From positions 434,001 to 498,000 of the forward strand of contig OY782500.1 in the NCBI GenBank assembly GCA_963677885.1: a stretch of 64,000 nt of DNA, in the 5' to 3' direction. Positions 37,796 to 44,889 of this stretch are shown piece by piece; positions within the stretch are counted from its first letter, which is position 1; every line of letters starts with the position of its first letter. This DNA comes from UBA1351 sp963677885 (GTDB lineage: Bacteria; Bacillota; Clostridia; Lachnospirales; Vallitaleaceae). The position numbers and the translations under genes were made by a program. The notes beneath the pieces were generated by a model. The model was not told where the DNA came from. It worked only from the letters and a program-made list of their open reading frames with translations, and searched no databases.

Positions 37796-39016
37796 TTACT
37801 CATCAAGATTGATTCCTGCCATCTGTACCTTTAAGTCATACTTAAGCTTGTTTTCTGTCCTTACTAATTCCCCGATAATTTTCTTGTCCTCTGTTTCGCC
37901 GAACTCTTTAAACCGGTATAAATCCTGCATTTGAATACGGCCATTTTCAAAACCTGTCACTTCTGCAATTTGTAAAACTCTTCTGCTTCGGTCACGCAGT
38001 CTTCCAAGGTGAACAATAATATCAATGGCTGAATTAATTTGCTGTCTAATCGCATCCAAAGGTAATTCAACACCGGATAAAACCATGGTCTCAATTCTTG
38101 ACAACATATCAATAGCTGAGTTGGCATGACCTGTACTCAATGAACCGTCATGGCCTGTATTCATGGCCTGTAGCATATCAAGAGCTTCCTTGCTTCTTAC
38201 CTCACCAACAACAATTCTATCAGGCCTCATTCTCAGCGAAGACTTAATCAGATCTGCCATTTCGATTGGGTTGTCTCCGGATGTTCTTGTCTCAAGACTA
38301 ACAAGGTTGTCGATGTTTCTTAACTGAAGTTCAGCAGAGTCTTCAATAGTAATGACCCTCTCATCATTTGGTATATAATTGGAAAGAATATTAAGAAATG
38401 TAGTTTTCCCAGAACCTGTACCACCTGAAATAAATATATTATATTTGGAAACAACCAGTTTTCTTAAAAATTCTGCTGCCTCTTCATTAATGGAATTATA
38501 TCCAATTAAATCCTCCATAGTAAGTGGATTTGCAGGGAACTTTCTAATAGTAAGAATAGGTCCTTTTAAAGAGATAGGCTCGATAACAGCGTTAACCCGC
38601 ATCCCATTCCATCTCGCATCAACAATAGGTGAATTTTGATTTACTTGACGGTTTACTTTACTGGCTATTCTCTGAACGATTGTAAGCAGGTCCTTGTTGG
38701 ATTCGAACTGAAGGTCTTCCTCACTAATTCTGCCCTTTCGCTCAACAAATATCCGATCCATGCCATTTACCATAATCTCTGTTACACTATCATCAGACAC
38801 AAGATCTTCCAGTATCCCCAGTCCTTTTGTCATATTGATAATATCATTGATTAAGGCTCTTTTTTGCTTAAGGCTAATGTGCATATCACGGCTTTTTTCA
38901 TATACAAGCTTTTTTAAAACTGCTACAACTTCATAAGTTTCTTTGTCTGCAATATCTAGATGAGTCATGATATGTTTTTTAACTTCGGTCTTTAAAACTT
39001 TATAGTTATCTTCCAT
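37796..39016 (-). CDS. tadA: TadA/CpaF secretion ATPase
   Basis: 406 residues. The N-terminal domain (VTEIMVNGMDRIFVERKG) is typical of CpaF proteins. Walker A is GGTGSGKT (198-205), followed by ITIEDSAELQL (Asp box) and MRPDRIVVGEVRSKEAL (Walker B region), with the HDGSLSTGHANS motif of the hexameric PilT/VirB11 superfamily. It powers Flp assembly from the cytoplasm. Length and motifs are complete. Start ATG 39016 follows GGGGGAG. Confidence 0.96.
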   Translation of the reverse strand: MEDNYKVLKTEVKKHIMTHLDIADKETYEVVAVLKKLVYEKSRDMHISLKQKRALINDIINMTKGLGILEDLVSDDSVTEIMVNGMDRIFVERKGRISEEDLQFESNKDLLTIVQRIASKVNRQVNQNSPIVDARWNGMRVNAVIEPISLKGPILTIRKFPANPLTMEDLIGYNSINEEAAEFLRKLVVSKYNIFISGGTGSGKTTFLNILSNYIPNDERVITIEDSAELQLRNIDNLVSLETRTSGDNPIEMADLIKSSLRMRPDRIVVGEVRSKEALDMLQAMNTGHDGSLSTGHANSAIDMLSRIETMVLSGVELPLDAIRQQINSAIDIIVHLGRLRDRSRRVLQIAEVTGFENGRIQMQDLYRFKEFGETEDKKIIGELVRTENKLKYDLKVQMAGINLDE

Positions 39017-39024
39017 GACTCCCC

Positions 39025-40122
39025 CTAAAGTAATTTTTTAAGTGCTTCACCCAGCCCTGTATCCGTTTTTAATATAACCTTATTTTCTTTTGGATCATAC
39101 ACCTTAAAACCATTATCGTATGGAATACTCAACTCAACATTTATGTCACTACCTGCGTATGTACTGGATGTTCCCACGTTTTTGGAATCGTTGACTATAT
39201 ATTTAAGAGTTCCCAACTCGCTGTGCTTTTTATAGAATTTAAAAGTCTGCAATTGATCATTAAACCGAAGGGTCTTACTCTTTTCAATCGTACCATTATT
39301 TGTTACAACATACAGGCTTGATGCTATATCTAATATATCCATATGTTTATCATTTAAATCTGTAGGAATATCGATAATAATAATTTCATATTTTTCCATT
39401 TCAACAAGGGCTGATACAAACCAATTCCAGTATGGATCGTCACTCGCTTCAAGTTCAATCATATCCTTATACATGGCTGGTGCTTTAATAAATTCCAAAC
39501 CCGTTTTTTTATCTTCAACTTTAATTTTTTCTACTTCATCCGCTAATTCAACGCCTTCACCATAAGATGCCAGCAAGTATGTCAAATCAAAATTATTGCT
39601 TCTTTCAATTAATAAATCCAAGTCGCAGTACTGGTCAAAGGTCAAATACAATACTTTTTTCCCTGATTTAGCCAATAACTTTGCATATACAATAGAAAGA
39701 ACAGTTTTACCCGAACCTCCAATAGGCGAATAAAATGCTCTTATCTCTGATGGTCGACTATTACTTTCTTCAACGATGGCCATTCTATTGTTCTCATAAT
39801 AGATATTTAAAGTTTGTTCAATAACTTCCTTACTTGAGTTAAATCTGTTAATAAAGCTATAGTCTGATTGACCAGCCTTAACAGAAGAAGATAGGGTAAG
39901 AATAATCTTAGTCATCTTTCCCTCTGGCACCTCAACTTCAGATAGCATCTGTTCTGCAATCATTAGAATATCCATCTGTCCAACATGCTCGTATTGTTCA
40001 AAGTCACTTGCACTTTTAAAGACATAAAAATCAATTTCAAAATTATGATATGTCTGTATGTAGTTCTTAAAATTATTGATGAATCTTTCATCCGAATCGA
40101 TTAGTCCCCATTTGATTTTCAT
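39025..40122 (-). CDS. tadZ: TadZ/CpaE-like localisation ATPase
   Basis: 365 residues from ATG 40122 (GGAGG at 6-nt spacing, MKIKWGLIDSDERFINNFKN). An extension to 40236 would add 38 residues with no ribosome site. The N-terminal receiver-like domain lacks obvious phosphorylation residues. The C-terminal MinD/ParA-like ATPase has the P-loop SPIGGSGKT at about 137 and the later EIIIIDIPTDLND segment. TadZ proteins position the Tad machine at the cell pole. It is the first gene of the operon, as in many Tad loci. Confidence 0.9.
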   Translation of the reverse strand: MKIKWGLIDSDERFINNFKNYIQTYHNFEIDFYVFKSASDFEQYEHVGQMDILMIAEQMLSEVEVPEGKMTKIILTLSSSVKAGQSDYSFINRFNSSKEVIEQTLNIYYENNRMAIVEESNSRPSEIRAFYSPIGGSGKTVLSIVYAKLLAKSGKKVLYLTFDQYCDLDLLIERSNNFDLTYLLASYGEGVELADEVEKIKVEDKKTGLEFIKAPAMYKDMIELEASDDPYWNWFVSALVEMEKYEIIIIDIPTDLNDKHMDILDIASSLYVVTNNGTIEKSKTLRFNDQLQTFKFYKKHSELGTLKYIVNDSKNVGTSSTYAGSDINVELSIPYDNGFKVYDPKENKVILKTDTGLGEALKKLL

Positions 40123-40344
40123 CCATTTCCTCCAATACTCAATATATAGCACTACTAATAAAACACATGACAACACTGTCTGTGCATAATGTTTCAACCA
40201 CCAAACTTTTGGATGTGCCGAGAAAAAATATATCATTTCTCTTTATTCATTTATATTTACATAAGGGGACTATGTCCAACCATAAGAAAACAATTGACAT
40301 TGCTATTACACGATCTCCCCTACCTCAGCCTCTTTGCTATAAAC

Positions 40345-40373
40345 ATTCTACCATAGCATCAAATTCATTTCAA
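40345..40373 (-). promoter_or_regulatory. Sigma-A-type promoter P1 of the tad operon
   Basis: On the minus strand TTGAAA, a 17-nt spacer and TAGAAT, with TGG just before the -10. Initiation near 40338 leaves a leader of about 215 nt before tadZ. This is the best promoter match in the 398-nt gap 40123-40520, which holds no gene. Confidence 0.65.
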
Positions 40374-40431
40374 TATCATTACAAAATTTAGTCGATTTAT
40401 TAACAAAGGTTCATGTTTACGATATTTTTTT

Positions 40432-40459
40432 ATTCTACTTAAAAACAGTTTTTATTCAA
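40432..40459 (-). promoter_or_regulatory. Candidate promoter P2 of the tad operon
   Basis: On the minus strand TTGAAT, a 16-nt spacer and TAGAAT, about 85 nt upstream of P1 and in the same orientation. Confidence 0.4.
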
Positions 40460-40463
40460 CAAC

Positions 40464-40487
40464 ATTATAAACTGACTAATCCACATT
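40464..40487 (-). promoter_or_regulatory. Candidate activator-dependent promoter P3 of the tad operon
   Basis: A perfect TATAAT on the minus strand (40464-40469) has no good -35. The 17-nt upstream position reads TGTGAA and abuts the 17-bp element at 40492-40508. With a start near 40457, the centre of that element would be about -43, the usual place for a class II activator. This geometry is inferred. Confidence 0.35.
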
Positions 40488-40491
40488 TCAC

Positions 40492-40508
40492 AGTGCACCT
40501 TGCACACT
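40492..40508. promoter_or_regulatory. 17-bp element AGTGCAC-CTT-GCACACT
   Basis: All 14 arm bases are identical to the element at 11305-11321, in the same orientation; only the 3 central bases differ. It lies 13 nt past the stop of the SLH gene at 40521 and upstream of the tad promoters. No T-run follows, so it is not a standard terminator. Confidence 0.55.
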
Positions 40509-40520
40509 AGGATTATCTCC

Positions 40521-42989
40521 CTATTCCTCCAGCTCCCACCTAAACCAGCCATCATAAATCAACTTAACCGCATCAGCCCTATTCACATAGTCTTCCCCAG
40601 CAAAATTATAATAATACGTGTAGTCCTTGACCTCTTCAATCCTATACATAAAGCCCTCATCAGCAAGCATTTTGGCATAGGGTCTTACCCAACTCACAAT
40701 ATTATGTGCATCATCGAAAGCCTCAGCCAAGGCTGCCTCACCATCACTTGCACTAGGAAACCCTATTCCCTTCTCATAAAGCCAGGATCCAATAATTTTA
40801 GCGATCTCATTCCTGGTCACAGGCTGATTAGGTCTATAAGTCCCGTCCGGGTATCCATTGATAATTCCAGCTTCCTTCACAGCATTTACATATGGTGAGT
40901 ACCAATCCGAAGATTTCACATCACTAAAGCCACTGTCACCCTCTTGCAATTCAAGCTCCAATCCTAAAGTCAAAATTTTAGCCAGTTCACCCCGGGTCAG
41001 TAACCCCTCAGGATCAAACCTCATATCACCCCTGCCACTAATAACACCCTTCTTAGCCAACTGCTCTATCGGATATACATGATTTGCATCCAGGAAGTCA
41101 ATATCATTAAAAGTCGGACTCATGATATCCATTTTCAGTTGATAAGTTCCTGACTCAAAAATCGGTATAGCAAAATACAAGCCCATATCCTCAACATCAA
41201 GACCAGAAATCACGTCGTCTTTCAATACACCTGCCAAGCTGGTATCATAACCTTCAAATCCCGAATAAACTGCACCGGTCAGGTCTATAAAATTCATCTT
41301 GCCCTCAATCTTGTCAATAGGACCGTCCTCGTTGAAGAACTCAACCTTTATCCGCCCCACATGACTCAAACTATGGGGTTCATCCTCCTTTAAACCCGTA
41401 ACCCTGATACCAACATCTCCACCTTCAACAATCTCCTCTAATTCCTCCATAGTCATTATAATATGCCATAAGTTTCCATCAAGATGATAGATCACACTTC
41501 CAATTCCCTCCAGGTCCATGACCTCTTTTTGGAACCAAAATATCCCATCACCCTCATTAAATGCCGGCCACACATGAACAGGAAAATCCAATAAATCAAA
41601 AACCTCATCAGATCCTCCAAAGGCATTAATAATCGCCTTATGTCCCAACCTAATAGAGCTCAAATTCTCAGAACTATTTTCGCCTGGAAAATAATTCCTG
41701 TCACTTCTAAAGACATCAACATAATCTTGTCCTAATAAAGAAACCATAGACTCCGTACTAGACTCCCCTATCGCCCACCTATAGACAGCATTCTCTTGAT
41801 TGTTGGCTGGCTCAGGATATTCAATTCCCATGACACTCTGATTAATCACCTCATCATAAGTCACAAAAAACTGCCTATCATAATCTCCATCACCCATGAC
41901 AAAATACTCAAGAAAATTGCTCCTGTCCTTTATCAAAAAGCCATTCTCCAAACCAATCATTGCATTCACATCATCATATAAGTACAACATCATATTTTCT
42001 AAGGGATAGTTACCGACAAGTTCACCGCTTTCCAGGTCAATCCTATAGCAAGTCAAACCTGTCCCTCGCCCCTCCTTATAAGTCAAAGAAGAATCTTCCG
42101 TCTCAACCATAACTAACAATTCATCCTCATAAACCAGAGAATCACAATGTTGATCTCTACCTTGACCACCATAAATCCTATACCCTATATCTTCCAAGCT
42201 GGTCTTCTTAAATCTATAGACAATCAGATCGCTTTCACTCGAACCATTAACCTCAAAATAGCAATTGGCAACAACATATATCTCATCCTCCCATTCTTCA
42301 AGATAATGATTCACACCCCCTATTGAAAGGTTTGAAATAGAAGGATACTCATCTTCGTAATTGCCTACAAGACTTCGACTAAGAACATCCAAGTCTTCAT
42401 CATGGTATTGCAGGAAATCTCTTCCTTCCCAGCTGACTAAAGAATAAGCTTCACCCTCCTCTGTAACAAAAAAATCTCTTACAACACCAATGGTCAGCGT
42501 GTTTACAATGTTGCCATCTAAATCGATAATATAAGTATTGTCACCACTTACCCCGACCAATTTTTCATCATACTTGTATATGTTAAACCCTGCAGAATTA
42601 TCAGGTCTCTCATAAGCATGCTTTTCAATAAACTCTCCATCCATCGTATAAAGGTAGATAAAGTTGTCCCCATAATAAGTATGTCCCGAAACATAAACAA
42701 GTCCATCAACCACCAAAAGACCGGCAAAACCCCGTCCCTTTTCCGGATCATCATCAAAAACTTCCTTAAACCAGACAAGCTTACCCTCTCCATCATGCCG
42801 TGCTATATACTTATCTCTCAAGGACCCCTTTAAAGAGCCTACACTTATAAAACCATCTTCAATAGCCACCATTTCATCCATGGTATACTGACTGACGTCT
42901 TCATCTATCAACCCGAATATATCGCTAGTTACTTGACCGGATACTACCAACAACATCATAACTGCAATCCCAAATATCAATTTCCTCAT
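40521..42989 (-). CDS. S-layer-homology surface protein with propeller-like N-terminus
   Basis: About 822 residues. The signal peptide (MRKLIFGIAVMMLLVVSG) is followed by a beta-propeller-like region in which blade motifs such as GFISVGSLKG and KYIARHDGEGKLVWFKEV repeat to about residue 330. A beta-rich middle part follows. Three C-terminal SLH domains end the protein (ISGRGDMRFDPEGLLTRGEL; INGYPDGTYRPNQPVTRNEI; SWVRPYAKMLADEGFMYRIE). The stalk differs from the 14567-21629 paralogs, so this is a separate branch. Two adjacent ATGs follow AGGAG; the second (42989) has 7-nt spacing. It is the last gene of the 48798-40521 operon. Confidence 0.88.
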   Translation of the reverse strand: MRKLIFGIAVMMLLVVSGQVTSDIFGLIDEDVSQYTMDEMVAIEDGFISVGSLKGSLRDKYIARHDGEGKLVWFKEVFDDDPEKGRGFAGLLVVDGLVYVSGHTYYGDNFIYLYTMDGEFIEKHAYERPDNSAGFNIYKYDEKLVGVSGDNTYIIDLDGNIVNTLTIGVVRDFFVTEEGEAYSLVSWEGRDFLQYHDEDLDVLSRSLVGNYEDEYPSISNLSIGGVNHYLEEWEDEIYVVANCYFEVNGSSESDLIVYRFKKTSLEDIGYRIYGGQGRDQHCDSLVYEDELLVMVETEDSSLTYKEGRGTGLTCYRIDLESGELVGNYPLENMMLYLYDDVNAMIGLENGFLIKDRSNFLEYFVMGDGDYDRQFFVTYDEVINQSVMGIEYPEPANNQENAVYRWAIGESSTESMVSLLGQDYVDVFRSDRNYFPGENSSENLSSIRLGHKAIINAFGGSDEVFDLLDFPVHVWPAFNEGDGIFWFQKEVMDLEGIGSVIYHLDGNLWHIIMTMEELEEIVEGGDVGIRVTGLKEDEPHSLSHVGRIKVEFFNEDGPIDKIEGKMNFIDLTGAVYSGFEGYDTSLAGVLKDDVISGLDVEDMGLYFAIPIFESGTYQLKMDIMSPTFNDIDFLDANHVYPIEQLAKKGVISGRGDMRFDPEGLLTRGELAKILTLGLELELQEGDSGFSDVKSSDWYSPYVNAVKEAGIINGYPDGTYRPNQPVTRNEIAKIIGSWLYEKGIGFPSASDGEAALAEAFDDAHNIVSWVRPYAKMLADEGFMYRIEEVKDYTYYYNFAGEDYVNRADAVKLIYDGWFRWELEE

Positions 42990-43073
42990 CATTACACTCC
43001 TACATCAAGTTTTATCTCAAGTCTCCATACAAGCCACTCACATAAATATACCCATCAAACGAACAAACCCACA

Positions 43074-43432
43074 TCAAAAAGAATCAAAATCCCGGACAAC
43101 AGACTCCCTTCCCCGACTCCTGGCCAAAACTACCAAACCTAAGACAATTTTACCCATCTCACTCACCAAGCCAGACAAAATCACATACAAGATCATTTCC
43201 TTGCCCCTTAGCTCATGCTCCTTTTTGCTGTAAGTAATTCCGGCAATAATGCCCGCCAAAACAAGTCTAACTCCTGCTTGCCACCAAAGGTATAAATAGG
43301 TGCCAGCCCGTTCAAAGGTGCCCCAGCAACCAACATACCAATAAAAACCGGTAATAAAGACACCAATTTCATTAATTCATTTACAAAGAATAGTGTTGCA
43401 ATCATACAGAAAATTTTCTTAACTTTCATCAT
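43074..43432 (-). pseudogene. Small membrane protein gene split by a -1 frameshift
   Basis: An ATG at 43432 behind GGGAG opens a frame MMKVKKIFCMIATLFFVNEL... that ends at 43208 with low-quality residues. From about 43285 the overlapping frame continues naturally (LWWQAGVRLVLAGIIAGITY, then SKKEHELRGKEMILYVILSG) to a stop at 43074. Joining the frames at about 43285-43290 (sequence ACCTTTGGTGG) gives one protein of about 120 residues with three or four TM helices. It may be a real lesion, a base-call error or rarely a programmed shift. The product is unknown. It follows two other membrane genes. Confidence 0.6.
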
Positions 43433-43465
43433 GTCTCTCTCCCTTACATCATCTATCATTAAATA

Positions 43466-44107
43466 TCAAACCTTTTCAAGCCTCCGCCTAAAAAGATAAT
43501 CCGTCCTAAACAAAGAAAATCCCGTCCACAAAACAATCCCGATAAACTTAGCCCCATCCTCCAGATAGAACTCCCAGGCCACATGCTGCTGATAGAACAA
43601 GGTATCAATACCAGCAGAAAATCCCAGGAATAAAAATGCTCCACCTAAGATTAACAAACCTCTTCCCACCAGTTCCCGAAGGTACACTATAACCAGTACA
43701 ATAACAGCGCAAAAATACACTACAGGTAAGACTACTTCATTTATTCCAAGGTATATGGGCAAAAACCGGTCATGAAGCATAATATAATCATCTATATACA
43801 TGACAAATCCAACAATTCCAAATCCTAGATTTACTATCCTGGCAACTTTAAGATCTTTGTAACCTTTCGTATAAAACCAAGACAAAACAAGTCCAACCCA
43901 ACCGATACTCCATAGAACAATTCCACCACTAGAAAATATACCTAACCAAGATGATGCATTCAAAGTACCAAGGGGATCTCGTGAAAGTTCATCAAAGCTA
44001 AGCCCTGTAAAAATACCAATCCTAACAGCTGCAAGTATGCCGATTACACCAACTAAGCACCCTCCAATTGTAATCATGATTTCAATTCTGTTTAATAGTT
44101 TTTTCAT
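43466..44107 (-). CDS. Six-TM membrane protein, paralog of the next gene upstream
   Basis: 213 residues with about six TM helices. Conserved polar positions lie in or near helices: ELSRD (about 38-42), YIDDYIMLHD (about 104-113), GFSAGIDTLF (about 166) and LEDGAKFIGIVLW (about 184). All recur in the protein at 44193 (ELSRD, YLDDFLMIHE, GGSAGLDTVY, FEDGSKLLGICFW). The intramembrane DDxxxxH(D/E) and SAGxD motifs look like a metal or active site, somewhat as in CREST-type membrane hydrolases, but I do not recognise the family and six helices do not fit CREST well. Start ATG 44107 follows AGGAGA. Confidence 0.82.
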   Translation of the reverse strand: MKKLLNRIEIMITIGGCLVGVIGILAAVRIGIFTGLSFDELSRDPLGTLNASSWLGIFSSGGIVLWSIGWVGLVLSWFYTKGYKDLKVARIVNLGFGIVGFVMYIDDYIMLHDRFLPIYLGINEVVLPVVYFCAVIVLVIVYLRELVGRGLLILGGAFLFLGFSAGIDTLFYQQHVAWEFYLEDGAKFIGIVLWTGFSLFRTDYLFRRRLEKV

Positions 44108-44192
44108 CTTGTTTGTCTCCTATAATTATGTCCTTCTTAATAAAACACCTAAACTAAATCTGCCATTGGAACCCTATCCTCTATGACCATAA

Positions 44193-44855
44193 CTAGTCCC
44201 TTCCATACCACATATTTCTCTTACCTCTTACCTCAAACGACTGCGTAAAAACAACGATAGAAAACATGGTCCAAAAACATATACCCAACAGTTTACTTCC
44301 ATCTTCAAAAATATGAATATTAGGAATATAAACATACTTATATACCGTATCCAATCCAGCCGATCCACCAAGAAACAAAAATCCCAATATCAAAAACTTC
44401 AATCCCTCAGGCCACAGGAACTTCCACTTCATCCCCATAATCATCAAAACCACTACAAAATACAGAACCATCATCGATTCCTCTGGCAGCCCAAGTATGT
44501 CTCGAATAACAAACTCATGGATCATCAGAAAATCATCCAAGTACAAAAGAAGTGTTATCAGTCCCAAAGCCAGAATAGTACCTGCTCCCTTCTCTTTGTT
44601 CATGGTGCGAATGAACCATCCACAAGCCAACAGACTAAAAGCTACTCCCCAAAGAATTATACCAACGTTGGACAGTAAACCTGTACCAATTCGCCCACCC
44701 AGCACACTCAGCATATCCCTGGACAATTCCGAAAAAGGTCTCTCCTGAAACTGACTTAGTGCATACATAAAGGCCATAATAAGACATCCAATACTTCCGA
44801 CTATAAGCGTAATAACAAGATCCTTTTTACTGATAAACCTCTTAATCTTTTCCAT
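44193..44855 (-). CDS. Six-TM membrane protein, paralog of the next gene downstream
   Basis: 220 residues from ATG 44855, chosen because AAGG lies 7 nt upstream; ATGs at 44861 and 44873 are badly spaced. It has about six TM helices and the same polar signature as its neighbour: ELSRD, YLDDFLMIHE, GGSAGLDTVY, FEDGSKLLG. The two proteins share perhaps a third of their residues by eye, so this is an old tandem duplication that kept its intramembrane acidic residues and histidine. It lies between the large lipoprotein gene (16-nt class spacing) and its paralog (85 nt). Confidence 0.82.
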   Translation of the reverse strand: MEKIKRFISKKDLVITLIVGSIGCLIMAFMYALSQFQERPFSELSRDMLSVLGGRIGTGLLSNVGIILWGVAFSLLACGWFIRTMNKEKGAGTILALGLITLLLYLDDFLMIHEFVIRDILGLPEESMMVLYFVVVLMIMGMKWKFLWPEGLKFLILGFLFLGGSAGLDTVYKYVYIPNIHIFEDGSKLLGICFWTMFSIVVFTQSFEVRGKRNMWYGRD

Positions 44856-44889
44856 ATTCATACCTTCTTTCATTATGTCTGTAGCTCGA

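Noticed and set aside
21681..40122. Type VI or type II secretion locus
   Set aside because: Flp pilin, TadE-like proteins, TadV peptidase and CpaF-type ATPase define a Tad pilus. No VgrG, Hcp, sheath or secretin genes are present.
40492..40508. Terminator hairpin after the SLH gene
   Set aside because: The stem needs two wobble pairs and no T-run follows. It was kept as a regulatory or 3'-end element of unknown type.
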